Assembly (NCBI RefSeq): GCF_004365915.1
Contig: NZ_SODI01000001.1
Coordinates: 1,364,001 to 1,428,000 of the forward strand
DNA length: 64,000 bases
Reading direction: 5' to 3'
Source: Cryobacterium psychrophilum
GTDB lineage: Bacteria; Actinomycetota; Actinomycetes; Actinomycetales; Microbacteriaceae
A program made the position numbers and the translations under genes. This document shows positions 51,950-60,625 of the stretch, piece after piece. Every line of letters starts with the position of its first letter. The first letter of the stretch is position 1. A model generated the notes under the pieces. It was not told the origin of the DNA. It did no database searches and saw only the letters and a program-made list of their open reading frames with translations.

Positions 51950-52666
51950 TTACGATTGGCTGCCGGTCAATCCCTGGTACTCAATCTGCAGGCCTTCCTG
52001 CAGAGCGAGTACGCATTCACCCCACGAGGTGCAGACCGCTGGGCCCTGGCGCACTCTCACCCAGCCGGTCTCCAGCGAGGCTGCCCCGTCGTCGCCGGTC
52101 ACGATCGCGGCGAGCGCGGTGGCGATGACGCCGTCGTAGGCCTCGGCCGCCCCGGCCGTATCGCTCAGTCCCGGGTCGGCCAGCTTCAGGCGCGTGGCGA
52201 AGTCCTCGCCCACGGCGAGGGGCGTGCCGCCATTCACGAGATCGCTGAGCGAGAGCAACGCGGCAGGAGCCACGGATGCCGCAAGCTCGGGCCGCGCCGC
52301 TGTCTGTGCGTCCCAGAGCACCGCGTCCACCGCCCGGTCGGTGAGGCTCGCGAACGCCGCCGCCTCGTCCCTCACAGAATTGCGATGGATCAGCTGTACC
52401 GGTTGCCCCAGCACGCCGCCGCGTGCGGCTATCTCCCGTGCGGCGACCTCTGATCCGGCCACCTGGGCGGCCCCGCTGGCCGCATGATCCCCGCTCAACG
52501 GAAACAGGGTACCGATGCGTAGCAGGCCGTCGCCGGTGGGGCTCACGGCCGTGGGTGTTGCGGTTGCGGTTGCAACTGTGGGCACCGGAACGGGTCCGGA
52601 GCACCCGGCGAGCGTGGTGGCAAGCACGGCGGCCAGGAGCGCAGCACAAAGGGTGGGGCGGGGCAT
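51950..52666 (-). CDS. Shortened substrate-binding-type lipoprotein
   Basis: The 238-aa protein has a lipoprotein signal (LATTLAGCSG, Cys22) and begins as a type 1 binding fold: RIGTLFPLSGDHAASGAAQVAGSEVAAREIAARGGVLGQPVQLIHRNS. It then moves within about 70 residues to the C-terminal style AEAYDGVIATALAAIVTGDDGAASLETGWVRVRQG. About 140 residues that form the middle of the full protein at 50524-51822 are missing. It may be a compact variant or a decayed copy. Its role is unclear. Confidence 0.75.
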   Translation of the reverse strand: MPRPTLCAALLAAVLATTLAGCSGPVPVPTVATATATPTAVSPTGDGLLRIGTLFPLSGDHAASGAAQVAGSEVAAREIAARGGVLGQPVQLIHRNSVRDEAAAFASLTDRAVDAVLWDAQTAARPELAASVAPAALLSLSDLVNGGTPLAVGEDFATRLKLADPGLSDTAGAAEAYDGVIATALAAIVTGDDGAASLETGWVRVRQGPAVCTSWGECVLALQEGLQIEYQGLTGSQS

Positions 52667-52706
52667 CTAGGTCCTCTCGGAAGGTCTTCCCCGAGCGTAA
52701 ATCGAA

Positions 52707-53669
52707 TCAGACCGGTTCGAGGGACGCTCGCCGGGCCACCCGACCTGAGGCGATCATGTCGATCGTGAGAACGATGAGCGCCACCCACACGAGGGAGAAC
52801 CCGATCCAGCGTTCCACGGGCATCGGCTCCTTCAGAATGACGACCCCCACAAGAAACTGCAGCACCGGTGCCGCGAATTGGATCAGCCCCAGCACGGTGA
52901 GGGGCAGGCGGCGCGCAGCGGCGGCAAACAGGAGCAGGGGAACAGCGGTCACGAGACCGGCCCCGAGCAGCCCCAGGGTGTGCGCCGTGGACACCGTGCC
53001 GATGGTGAGGCCAGACATACTTCCGACGACCACGAGCTGGATGATGGCCACCGGAGCGAGCCAGGCCGTCTCAATGGTCAGCCCCGTGACGGCGTCAACG
53101 CGCGAGCCCACCCGCTTCTTCATGAGGCCGTAGAAGCCGAAGGAGAAGGCAAGCACGAGCGAGATCCACGGAAGCGTCCCATACCCAACGGTGAGAACAA
53201 TCACCGCGACCAGGCTGATGGCGATCGCAATCCACTGGATGCGACGCAATCGTTCGCGCAGCACGAGGACGCCGAGAAGCACCGTGACGATGGGGTTGAT
53301 GAAGTAGCCGAGCGCGGCTTCGACCACGTGACCGGTCATGGCCGCAAACACATAGGTCTGCCAGTTCACGAAGATGAGCAGCCCGGCCAGACCCATGGTG
53401 AGCATGACGCGGCGCTGGCCGAGGACTGCCCGCAGCACGCCCCACTTGCGTGTGGCCGTGATGAGCACGACGCAGACAACGAGGGAGAAGAGCACCCGCC
53501 AGCCCACGACCTCGAACGCACCCGTGGGCGTGAGCAGAACGAAGTAGAGGGGAAGGAGGCCCCAGAGACCGTAGGCGAGGAAGCCGAAGAGCAGCCCACG
53601 ACTGTGCTCAGATCGTGAAGCGCCGGCGGTGGCTGCCGACACGGCCTTGGTGGGCGGAGCATTCGTCAT
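52707..53669 (-). CDS. rarD: RarD/EamA family transporter
   Basis: The 320-aa protein has ten hydrophobic helices in the EamA pattern. The RarD-specific start GLLFGFLAYGLWGLLPLYFVLL is clear, then VNWQTYVFAAMTGHVVEAALGYFINPIVTVLLGVLVLRERLRRIQW and YGLMKKRVG. The name stems from chloramphenicol sensitivity in proteobacteria; the true substrate is unknown. Start taken at ATG 53669 rather than TTG 53672. Lies downstream of groES in the same direction. Confidence 0.9.
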   Translation of the reverse strand: MTNAPPTKAVSAATAGASRSEHSRGLLFGFLAYGLWGLLPLYFVLLTPTGAFEVVGWRVLFSLVVCVVLITATRKWGVLRAVLGQRRVMLTMGLAGLLIFVNWQTYVFAAMTGHVVEAALGYFINPIVTVLLGVLVLRERLRRIQWIAIAISLVAVIVLTVGYGTLPWISLVLAFSFGFYGLMKKRVGSRVDAVTGLTIETAWLAPVAIIQLVVVGSMSGLTIGTVSTAHTLGLLGAGLVTAVPLLLFAAAARRLPLTVLGLIQFAAPVLQFLVGVVILKEPMPVERWIGFSLVWVALIVLTIDMIASGRVARRASLEPV

Positions 53670-53747
53670 CAATATTCCTGTCTACAACTCTGCCAAAGAC
53701 TGATCTCACCTGATTTGCGGCACTTGGGTGCAACGCACGACGGGCAC

Positions 53748-53786
53748 AAAAAACTCCCGAACGGCGAAGCCATCCGGGAGTTTTTT
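53748..53786 (-). terminator. Rho-independent terminator of groES
   Basis: AAAAAACTCCCG (53748-53759) pairs with CGGGAGTTTTTT (53775-53786). On the minus strand the stem is directly followed by T6. It lies 30 nt past the groES stop and ends the groES message, which is thus separate from rarD. Confidence 0.9.
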
Positions 53787-53816
53787 CGTACCAGTGAAAC
53801 GTACGGGTGAAGCTAC

Positions 53817-54113
53817 TTAGCGAATGACGACCGCGAGAACGTCGCGAGCCGACAGAACGAGAAGGTCGTCGCCACCGAACTTGACTTCGGTTCCGCCGTA
53901 CTTGGAGTAGAGCACCTTGTCGCCAACGGCGATGTCGAGGGGGACGCGGTTGCCCTTGTCGTCGATGCGGCCGGGGCCGACAGCAACAACTTCACCCTCC
54001 TGGGGCTTTTCCTTGGCGGAGTCAGGAATGACGAGTCCTGAAGCGGTCGTCTGCTCTGCGTCGACCTGCTTGATGACGATGCGATCCTCGAGCGGCTTGA
54101 TGGAGACCGACAC
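53817..54113 (-). CDS. groES: Co-chaperonin GroES (Cpn10)
   Basis: The 98-aa co-chaperonin caps GroEL. The pattern is clear: [47 protein letters not shown] (mobile loop TASGLVIP) and [31 protein letters not shown]. Starts at GTG 54113. groEL is not next to it: rarD and a terminator follow. Two CIRCE-type repeats lie upstream, indicating HrcA control. Confidence 0.98.
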   Translation of the reverse strand: MSVSIKPLEDRIVIKQVDAEQTTASGLVIPDSAKEKPQEGEVVAVGPGRIDDKGNRVPLDIAVGDKVLYSKYGGTEVKFGGDDLLVLSARDVLAVVIR

Positions 54114-54144
54114 GGTTGACCTCTTTCTTTACGAAGATATGGGG

Positions 54145-54171
54145 TTAGCAGACTCACAACGAGAGTGCCAA
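54145..54171. promoter_or_regulatory. Degenerate second CIRCE-like element
   Basis: TTAGCAGACTC-N7-GAGTGCCAA has half-sites resembling TTAGCACTC and GAGTGCTAA but with a 2-nt insertion and short spacer. It lies 31 nt upstream of groES and overlaps a possible promoter. Weaker than the adjacent element. Confidence 0.4.
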
Positions 54172-54188
54172 AACGAGCTTAGGGTGCT

Positions 54189-54217
54189 TCTGGCACTCAC
54201 GCAACGTGAGTGCCAGA
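54189..54217. promoter_or_regulatory. CIRCE operator (HrcA site) between groES and the THUMP-like methyltransferase
   Basis: TCTGGCACTC-N9-GAGTGCCAGA is a perfect 10-bp inverted repeat with the 9-nt CIRCE spacer, close to the consensus TTAGCACTC-N9-GAGTGCTAA. It is 75 nt upstream of groES (minus) and 27 nt upstream of the methyltransferase (plus), so HrcA could act on both divergent genes. Confidence 0.9.
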
Positions 54218-54244
54218 CCCAGGCAGGATTGATAGGTTTATTCA

Positions 54245-55447
54245 ATGGAACGCACCGAGCTCGTCGAGCTGCTTTCGCCCGAGGGTTTACGCCTGCTGGA
54301 CTCCCTTCCCGCCTACGGCACAATCGACGTCGTGCGGGCCGTGAGCGAGCTTCGCAAGGCCGGGCACGCCGCCGGCCTCGTGGCGGCGGCGCTGAGCCAG
54401 TCCCGGCTGCGAGCGAAGGCCGCACCGAAATTCGACGAATTCGCGAGCCGCATGCTCTTCACCGAGGCCGGACTCGAACAGGCCACGCGCCTGCGTGTCG
54501 CGGCCCTGCACGCCGGCCGCTTCGCCGGGCTGCGCACCGACACGGACCGACCGGTCCGCATCGTCGACCTCGGCTGCGGCATCGGCGGCGACGCCATGGC
54601 CATGGCCGCAATCGACCTCGACGTCACGGCCGTTGACGCCGACGAGGTGACGGCCAGCGTGGCGAGCTACAACCTCGCGCCCTTTCCCCGGGCGAGCGTG
54701 GTGCACTCCCCCGCCGAAGATGTGAACCTCGACGACTTCGACGCGGCCTGGCTCGACCCGGCTCGCCGCACGAGCGGGCACAACAACACCTCCCGCATCA
54801 CCCGCCCGGAGGACTACTCCCCCTCCCTCGACTGGGCCTTCGGCCTTGCCCAGCGAATGCCGGTGGGCGTGAAACTCGGTCCGGGTCACGACCGCGATCT
54901 GATCCCGGCCGACGCGGAGGCACAGTGGGTATCCGTTGACGGCCAGCTCGTGGAGATGGGGCTGTGGTTCGGCGCACTCGCGCGGGAGGGCATCCGTCGT
55001 TCCGCTTTGCTCCTGACGGCAACCGGAGCGGTCGAGATGACCGCGGAGGGCGACAGCGACGATGCCCCGGTGGGCGAGCTCGGCAGCTACGTGTACGAGC
55101 CGGACGGTGCGATCATTCGCGCGCGCCTCATCGGTGACCTCGCCCGCACCCTCGGTGCCGAAATGCTCAGTGAGGGCATCGCGTACCTCACAGCGCCCAC
55201 GCTCGTGCAGACCCCGTTTGCGAGCGCCTTCCGCGTGCTCGAGGTGCTGCCGGTCGACGAGAAGAAGCTGCGTCTGGCGCTGCAGGAACGCCGCATCGGC
55301 ACGCTCGAGATCAAGAAGCGCGGAGTGGACGTGGATCCCGCTGCCCTGCGCAGCCGGTTGAAACTCAAGGGCCCCGAGTCGGCGACGCTCATCCTGACCC
55401 GCGCCGCCGGGCACCGCGTGGCGCTGCTCGTGGAGCGCGTGCGCTAA
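54245..55447 (+). CDS. Class I SAM-dependent methyltransferase with THUMP-like C-terminal domain
   Basis: The 400-aa protein has a Rossmann methyltransferase core (VRIVDLGCGIGGDAMAMAAIDLDVTAVDADEVTASVASYNLAP, with the Asp/Gly motif I) and the segment DFDAAWLDPARRTSGHNN. The C-terminal domain ends PESATLILTRAAGHRVALLVERV, the Thump_like pattern common in actinobacteria. Its target is unknown, likely RNA. It starts close to the CIRCE element (27 nt away) and has a leader of at most about 27 nt past it. Confidence 0.88.
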   Translation: MERTELVELLSPEGLRLLDSLPAYGTIDVVRAVSELRKAGHAAGLVAAALSQSRLRAKAAPKFDEFASRMLFTEAGLEQATRLRVAALHAGRFAGLRTDTDRPVRIVDLGCGIGGDAMAMAAIDLDVTAVDADEVTASVASYNLAPFPRASVVHSPAEDVNLDDFDAAWLDPARRTSGHNNTSRITRPEDYSPSLDWAFGLAQRMPVGVKLGPGHDRDLIPADAEAQWVSVDGQLVEMGLWFGALAREGIRRSALLLTATGAVEMTAEGDSDDAPVGELGSYVYEPDGAIIRARLIGDLARTLGAEMLSEGIAYLTAPTLVQTPFASAFRVLEVLPVDEKKLRLALQERRIGTLEIKKRGVDVDPAALRSRLKLKGPESATLILTRAAGHRVALLVERVR

Positions 55448-55494
55448 CCCCGCCGTCGTTCCGCGCCCCGGACACGTGCGCAACTGCGGATTTT

Positions 55495-55541
55495 TTCGCG
55501 ACACGCCGCATTCCCCGCCACGAAACACGGCGTGTCGCGAA
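55495..55541. repeat. 14-bp inverted repeat between convergent genes
   Basis: TTCGCGACACGCCG (55495-55508) and CGGCGTGTCGCGAA (55528-55541) form a 14-bp stem with a 19-nt loop. There is T6 before it on the plus strand but no T run after it. It may be a bidirectional terminator or a REP-type element. Confidence 0.65.
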
Positions 55542-55552
55542 TTTGCCCGAGA

Positions 55553-55957
55553 TTACGCCAGCACGACCTGGGTGATGTAGAGGAACCAAAACACGGCGAG
55601 AAGGATGCCGCCGAGCCCGGCCACGAGGCCGCTCAGCCAGAACACCCTCGCGCGGTACTCGACGGTGCGGGCGATGAGGGCCAGGATCACGGCGGTCACC
55701 GAGATAAAGACGCCCCACACGCCGATGATTCCGAGCAGTAGCCCGAGCAGACCGCAGACCAGGGCAGCGATGGACAAGCGCCGACGGGTCGTGTGCGTGT
55801 GCACCTCCGCGTCGGTGTAGACATACGGAACCCACTCGGTGGGCGCGGTAATCGTCGATTCCCACGCCAGCTCGCTGCCGGGCGGTGCCGGCGGACGCGT
55901 GTGGTCCAGCCCATAGGCGTCGGCGGCAGTGTCAGCGTCGCGGTGCGCTCCGCTCAT
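55553..55957 (-). CDS. Small membrane protein of a three-gene paralogous set (DUF4190-like)
   Basis: The 134-aa product has an N-terminal polar/proline-containing region (about 1-58) and three hydrophobic helices (RLSIAALVCGLLGLLLGIIGVWGVFISVTAVILALIARTVEYRARVFWLSGLVAGLGGILLAVFWFLY). The layout resembles DUF4190. It is followed by two related genes upstream on the same strand, likely by duplication. Function unknown. Confidence 0.7.
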   Translation of the reverse strand: MSGAHRDADTAADAYGLDHTRPPAPPGSELAWESTITAPTEWVPYVYTDAEVHTHTTRRRLSIAALVCGLLGLLLGIIGVWGVFISVTAVILALIARTVEYRARVFWLSGLVAGLGGILLAVFWFLYITQVVLA

Positions 55958-56017
55958 TGCAGTCCTCCGTGGTGCCGGTGCGGGCGGGCACCCCCGGGGA
56001 GGAGGCCCGCCACTGGA

Positions 56018-56509
56018 TCAATACGTGTAGTCGTACGAGCTGCCGGCTGCGAAGATCAGCGCCCACAACCCGAAGCTCAGCAGCATGAGGCCAATTCCCA
56101 CGAAGCCGCTGATGATTCCGGTCAGCCAGAACCCGCGCGCGGTCGGCTCGCGCTTCTTGCCGAGGAATCCCAGAACGACGCCGGCGACCGGGAAGAGCAG
56201 GCCCAGGAACCCTCCGACGAACGGGAGGATGGCAATCGGCGAGCCGATGACGCCGATGATTCCGGCGATCATGGCCAGGATGCTGAACATCGGCGGCTTC
56301 TTTGCGGTCGTGCCCGTATACGGGTTTGATTCGTAGGGGTTTGCCGGGGCGCCGTATGAGGGCGGCGGGGGCGTGGCAGAGCCACCGGCCGGCGGCGGGA
56401 TCGGCGCTCCGTAGCTGGGTGGCGGGGCGGGCGCGGACGGCGGCGAGACCGGAGGAACGCCCGGCACCTTCGGCACGTCGGGTACCTGCGGGGTATTCGG
56501 ATCACTCAT
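56018..56509 (-). CDS. Proline-rich N-terminus small membrane protein (DUF4190-like)
   Basis: The 163-aa protein has an extended Pro/Ala/Tyr/Gly-rich N terminus (about 1-70, PPPSYGAP repeated) and three hydrophobic helices (about 75-95, 95-115, 130-155) with SILAMIAGIIGVIGSPIAILPFVGGFLGLLFPVAGVVLGFLGKK. Similar to actinobacterial DUF4190 proteins. A GGAACGAAC site precedes the ATG. Between two paralogues. Confidence 0.75.
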   Translation of the reverse strand: MSDPNTPQVPDVPKVPGVPPVSPPSAPAPPPSYGAPIPPPAGGSATPPPPSYGAPANPYESNPYTGTTAKKPPMFSILAMIAGIIGVIGSPIAILPFVGGFLGLLFPVAGVVLGFLGKKREPTARGFWLTGIISGFVGIGLMLLSFGLWALIFAAGSSYDYTY

Positions 56510-56575
56510 GGAGTTCGTTCCTTTCCAGTTGGTACGGGCACGTGTGGAGCGGGCTCGGCCGGGCGCCGCGCGAAA

Positions 56576-56971
56576 CTATTGACCGCTCAGCATATTCGGG
56601 TCTGCCTGAACGAGCACGAAGAGCGACACGAAAGCAACTATGGCCCCGGTGAGGCCGACGAGTATGCCGGCGTAGCCAATCACCAGGCCGGCAATGGCCA
56701 GGCCTCGACCCTTTTCGCCGGTCTTCTTGATCTGCGAGAGGGCGATGTGGCCGCAGATGACGGCGGCCAGTGACACCACGAAGGCGCTGACGAACGACAC
56801 GATTGCGAGCACATTGAAGGTTTCGGGGCCGGGGCCAGCCGGAGCCCCGTACGCGAATGACTGCTTCTGCTGCGCATAAACGGGTGCCGGCTGGGCCTGG
56901 TACGTGGGTGCGGCGGATGCCGGCGGCGGTGTCGGTTCGCTCGGAGGTACGTTGGCGGTGGGATCTGACAT
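56576..56971 (-). CDS. Small membrane protein, DUF4190 family
   Basis: The 131-aa protein has a Pro/Ala/Gln-rich N terminus (about 1-48, AQPAPVYAQQKQSFAYGAP) and a DUF4190-type helix pair (FNVLAIVSFVSAFVVSLAAVICGHIALSQIKKTGEKGRGLAIAGLVIGYAGILVGL). GHIALSQIKKTGEKGRGLAIAGL is the DUF4190 hallmark. ATG 56971 preceded by GGAGTTC. First of three related genes in the same direction. Confidence 0.82.
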   Translation of the reverse strand: MSDPTANVPPSEPTPPPASAAPTYQAQPAPVYAQQKQSFAYGAPAGPGPETFNVLAIVSFVSAFVVSLAAVICGHIALSQIKKTGEKGRGLAIAGLVIGYAGILVGLTGAIVAFVSLFVLVQADPNMLSGQ

Positions 56972-57054
56972 GTGAGAACTCCTCATAACAAATGACACGT
57001 TGGCGCTCCCCAGAATATCCCGCGCCGCAGAATTTGGCTCGGTGGGACGCGGTT

Positions 57055-58122
57055 TTATACTTGGATCTCGCTCACCGGGAGCGTGGAATCCGCCCCGAAA
57101 TCCAGCGACGACGGCTCATGCCCGGCCATGATCAGCTGGGCTCCAAGTGCGGCGATCATGGCGCCGTTGTCGGTGCAGAGCGAGAGGGGCGGTATGCGCA
57201 GAACAATACCGGCGGCATCCGCTCTCTCGGCGGCAACCTCGCGCAACCGTCGGTTGGCGATCACACCACCGCCGAGCAACAGCCGGGGCACGTCGTAGGC
57301 CACACAGGCGGCCACGGCCTTGGTGAGCAGAATGTCCACGACGGCCTCGCGAAAGCTCGCCGCCACGTCGTTGATCGGCACCGGCTGCCCGGCATCTTCG
57401 TGCTGCTCCACCCAGCGGGCAACGGATGTCTTCAGCCCCGAAAAAGAGAAGTCGTAGCGGTGCTGCGCCATGTCCTTCTGCTTGCTCAGTCCCCGCGGAA
57501 AACGGATGGCGCCAGGATCGCCCGTGAGGGCGGCCGCGTCGATGTGCGGGCCGCCCGGGTACGGCATGCCGAGCACCCTGGCGACCTTGTCGAAGGCCTC
57601 CCCCGCGGCATCGTCAATGGTCTCACCGAGCAGTTCGACATCGCTCGTGAGGTCACGCACGAGCAGCAGGGACGTGTGCCCACCGGAGACGAGCAACGCG
57701 ATCGTCGGGTATTCGAGGGGCTCCTCCGCATCGTCGGTGCCCGTGCGCAGCAGGTCTGCCCCTACGTGACCGACGAGGTGATTGACCGCGTAGATGGGCT
57801 TGTTGAGAGCCAGGGCGAGGGCTTTCGCGGCGCCGACGCCCACCATGAGGGCCCCGGAGAGTCCTGGGCCGCTCGTGACCGCGATCGCATCCACGTCGTC
57901 GAGGCGAATTCCGGCCTCCGCGACGGCGGCGGTGATGGCCGGCACGAGTTCGTCGAGGTGGGCGCGGGCGGCGACCTCTGGCACGACACCGCCGTAACGG
58001 GCGTGCTCGTCCATGGAGCTGGCGATGGTGTTGGAGAGCAGGCGCGTGCCGCGCACGATGCCGATGCCGGTCTCATCGCAGGAGGTTTCGATGCCGAGAA
58101 CGAGGGGATCTGTTCGGTTCAT
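57055..58122 (-). CDS. tsaD: tRNA N6-adenosine threonylcarbamoyltransferase TsaD
   Basis: The 355-aa enzyme transfers the threonylcarbamoyl group to A37 of ANN-decoding tRNAs. The pattern is clear: [74 protein letters not shown], and [11 protein letters not shown]. Length is normal. It starts 1 nt after the rimI stop, in an operon with tsaB and tsaE, which supply its partners. TsaC is not seen here. Confidence 0.97.
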   Translation of the reverse strand: MNRTDPLVLGIETSCDETGIGIVRGTRLLSNTIASSMDEHARYGGVVPEVAARAHLDELVPAITAAVAEAGIRLDDVDAIAVTSGPGLSGALMVGVGAAKALALALNKPIYAVNHLVGHVGADLLRTGTDDAEEPLEYPTIALLVSGGHTSLLLVRDLTSDVELLGETIDDAAGEAFDKVARVLGMPYPGGPHIDAAALTGDPGAIRFPRGLSKQKDMAQHRYDFSFSGLKTSVARWVEQHEDAGQPVPINDVAASFREAVVDILLTKAVAACVAYDVPRLLLGGGVIANRRLREVAAERADAAGIVLRIPPLSLCTDNGAMIAALGAQLIMAGHEPSSLDFGADSTLPVSEIQV

Positions 58123-58123
58123 G

Positions 58124-58630
58124 TCAGGCCTCGCTTGCGTCGGGGGTGGTGGCGAGCGCCGCCCGCGGCTCCGGAATGTTCAGGCGCATCACGAGCGCGT
58201 CCACGTCGTCGGGCTGGTAGTAGCCGCGCCGCACCCCGAGTTCCTCAAAACCGAGGGACCGATACAGGCCCTGCGCCGACGGATTGTCGGCGCGCACCTC
58301 GAGGAACACCTGCCGGGCGCCGCGCTCGAGCGCCTCGGCGATGAGACGGAGCATCAGAACCCGACCGAGGCCGCGTCCACGCGCGTCTTCCGCCACCCCG
58401 ATGGTCTGGATGTCGCCCTCGGTCGCACCCTGCGGCGCGAGCAGGCCAGCGTACGCCTGGATGCGCGTCGGGTTGTCGGGCGGAAACGCCACGAGGTAGT
58501 AGCACGCGGGGTCGGCCACATCGCGGGCCATCATCTCGCTCGACCAGGCATCATTGTCGAAGATGCCGGTTTCGAGCACCATGATCGCCTCAACGTCGGC
58601 CGGGGTTGCCCGGCGCAGCTGCCAGGTCAC
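58124..58630 (-). CDS. rimI: Ribosomal protein alanine N-acetyltransferase RimI-like
   Basis: The 168-aa GNAT acetyltransferase acts on the N terminus of ribosomal S18 in E. coli. Seen are [38 protein letters not shown], the acetyl-CoA loop [62 protein letters not shown]. It lies between tsaB and tsaD in the usual order, with no spacing (stop and start adjacent to tsaB). Confidence 0.92.
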   Translation of the reverse strand: MTWQLRRATPADVEAIMVLETGIFDNDAWSSEMMARDVADPACYYLVAFPPDNPTRIQAYAGLLAPQGATEGDIQTIGVAEDARGRGLGRVLMLRLIAEALERGARQVFLEVRADNPSAQGLYRSLGFEELGVRRGYYQPDDVDALVMRLNIPEPRAALATTPDASEA

Positions 58631-59263
58631 TCAGCTCACCCGCTTGCGGCCGTTGGGCATGGTCACGTCGGGCGAGCGCAGGTAGAGCGGCGCATCGGCG
58701 GCGAACGGCAGCCCCGCGGCGAAGGTGAGTTCGGCGACGAGTCCGAGGTCGCCGGCCGAGACCGTTACCGCGTCCCGCCGCGGCAGGCCGGCGTGTTCGA
58801 AGGACGATTCGAGCATCTCGGCGGGTTTGGCGAGACCGGGCGCGCCGATGCGGCGGGGCAGCCCGTTGGCATCCGCTTCACTGTAGGCCGACCAGTACAC
58901 CTCGCGCCTCCGGGCGTCGGTGACCACGAGCAGCGGCCCGCGGTGACCGGTGCGGTAGGCGTTGAAGGCGATGGCGTCGTGGCTCACGACGGGTACCAGG
59001 GGTGTGCCGGCACCCAGGGCGAAGACGCGGGCGGCCGCGATGCCCACGCGCAGTCCGGTGAACGGGCCGGGGCCCATTCCGCCGACGACACCGGAGAGCT
59101 CGCTCGCGGCGACTCCCGCTTCGGCGAGGCATTCACGAATCATGCGACCGATCACTTCGGCGTGGCGCATGGTGTCGCTCTCGACGCGTTCGCTGATCAC
59201 GCCGCGGCCCCGGTCGACGATGGCGACACTCGTACCGGCTGAGGTATCAATGACGAGAAGCAC
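58631..59263 (-). CDS. tsaB: tRNA threonylcarbamoyladenosine biosynthesis protein TsaB
   Basis: The 210-aa paralogue of TsaD is a structural partner in t6A formation. MLLVIDTSAGTSVAIVDRGRGVISERVESDTMRHAEVIGRMIRECL is typical; then GPGPFTGLRVGIAAARVFALGAGTPLVPVVSHDAIA. Length is normal. It is followed directly by rimI and preceded by a TauE/SafE-type gene. Confidence 0.95.
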   Translation of the reverse strand: MLLVIDTSAGTSVAIVDRGRGVISERVESDTMRHAEVIGRMIRECLAEAGVAASELSGVVGGMGPGPFTGLRVGIAAARVFALGAGTPLVPVVSHDAIAFNAYRTGHRGPLLVVTDARRREVYWSAYSEADANGLPRRIGAPGLAKPAEMLESSFEHAGLPRRDAVTVSAGDLGLVAELTFAAGLPFAADAPLYLRSPDVTMPNGRKRVS

Positions 59264-59272
59264 CCGTCAAGA

Positions 59273-60103
59273 CTATACGGGCGGGGTGCGGTCCTTGCGC
59301 TGGACCCGCACGGCCTTCACTGTGAGCTGCAGCGCCGCGACGACGAGAAGCACGGCGAAGAGGATGCTCGACACCCGCGGGGTCATGAGCAGGGCGAGCG
59401 CAACACCGGGAACGGATGCCGCCACAGCTGCGACCCCCACCACGACGCCGGCGCGCAGGTCAACGAGGTGGCCGCGCAGGTTGGCGACGGTTCCCACGAT
59501 GCCCGTGGGAATGAGCACGAGCAGGGACGTGCCCTTGGCGATGAGGTCGCTCGCCCCGAAGATGGCCACCAGTGCCGGCACGGCGATGACACCGCCGCCG
59601 ATGCCGAAGAGTCCGGAGGCGATGCCCATGATGAGGCCGAGCGCGACGTAGCCGAGCACGACGGGGACACTCAGGTCAACCGCGCCGTCGCGCTCGGGCA
59701 CCAGGAGCACCATGCGCACAGCGACGAGGAGCATGAGAAGGATGAACATCCAGCGCAACCACACGAGGGGGATGCGGCGCAGCAGCATGCTGCCGATCAC
59801 CGCACCGATCACGGCCCCCGCCGCGATGATGCCGCTCGCCACGAGGTCGATCTGGTCGTTGGCGAGGTAGGCCAGGGACCCCACGAGTGCGGTGGGGATG
59901 ATGGCCACGAGCGAGGTGGCCCCCGCCCGGCGCTGGTCCATGTGCACGAACGTGATCAGCAGCGGCACCATGATGATGCCGCCGCCGACGCCGAACGCGC
60001 CGGAGAGCAGCCCGCCGATCAGGCCGATGATCGCGAGGGTGATCCAATAGTGCGCGCCCTTGCGAGGGGACGTGGCATCCGTCGATTTGCTGGGGGCAAC
60101 CAT
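59273..60103 (-). CDS. TauE/SafE family sulfite/sulfonate exporter-like membrane protein
   Basis: The 276-aa protein has eight hydrophobic helices and two repeats with the pattern GGLLSGAFGVGGGIIMVPLLITFVHMDQRRAGATSLVAIIPTALVGSLAYL and GLFGIGGGVIAVPALVAIFGASDLIAKGTSLLVLIPTGIVGTVANL. These are the TauE/SafE GxGGGxIxVP hallmarks. It lies inside the t6A operon between tsaE and tsaB, with no obvious link. Substrate unknown. Confidence 0.92.
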   Translation of the reverse strand: MVAPSKSTDATSPRKGAHYWITLAIIGLIGGLLSGAFGVGGGIIMVPLLITFVHMDQRRAGATSLVAIIPTALVGSLAYLANDQIDLVASGIIAAGAVIGAVIGSMLLRRIPLVWLRWMFILLMLLVAVRMVLLVPERDGAVDLSVPVVLGYVALGLIMGIASGLFGIGGGVIAVPALVAIFGASDLIAKGTSLLVLIPTGIVGTVANLRGHLVDLRAGVVVGVAAVAASVPGVALALLMTPRVSSILFAVLLVVAALQLTVKAVRVQRKDRTPPV

Positions 60104-60112
60104 GGGTTTAGC

Positions 60113-60625
60113 CTAGGCGTCGGGCCAGCCCGCGGCGTGCCACCGGGGCCCGTGGCCGGTGAGCGTGATGGTGCGCGGTTCGTCGAGGTCGAGGTCGTCC
60201 GCGTCGTGGCCGGTGGCGGCATCCTCGGTGACGGCGGATGCGCCCGTCGGTCGTTCGATCTCGATGTCAAGCCAGGAGTCGGTGATGCCGTCCAGCATGC
60301 CGCGGCCCCATTCGACCACGACGATGGACCGCGCGAAGTCAATGTCGAGGTCGTCGAGTTCGAGGGCGCTGCCGAGCCGGTAGGCGTCGACGTGCACGAG
60401 CGGCGGGCCGCCCACGGTGCTCGGATGCGTGCGAGCGAGCACGAAGGTGGGGCTCGTCACGGCACCGCGCACGTGCAGCCCGTCACCGAGCCCGCGGGTG
60501 AGGGTGGTCTTGCCGGCACCGAGCGGGCCCGTGAGCACCACGAGGTCCCCGGCGCGCAGGCGCGACGCGAGCGCGTGCCCGAACCGGTCCATCGCCTCTG
60601 GGCTCTCGATGGTGACGACGCTCAT
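60113..60625 (-). CDS. tsaE: tRNA threonylcarbamoyladenosine biosynthesis protein TsaE
   Basis: The 170-aa ATPase supports t6A synthesis. It carries Walker A TGPLGAGKTTLTRGLGDGL, VTSPTFVLARTHPS, HVDAYRLGSALELDDLDIDFARSIVVVEWGRGM. The last about 30 residues form an acidic Asp-rich linker beyond the usual 140-150 aa. ATG 60625 overlaps the acpS stop by 4 nt; a longer frame is not needed. Confidence 0.95.
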   Translation of the reverse strand: MSVVTIESPEAMDRFGHALASRLRAGDLVVLTGPLGAGKTTLTRGLGDGLHVRGAVTSPTFVLARTHPSTVGGPPLVHVDAYRLGSALELDDLDIDFARSIVVVEWGRGMLDGITDSWLDIEIERPTGASAVTEDAATGHDADDLDLDEPRTITLTGHGPRWHAAGWPDA

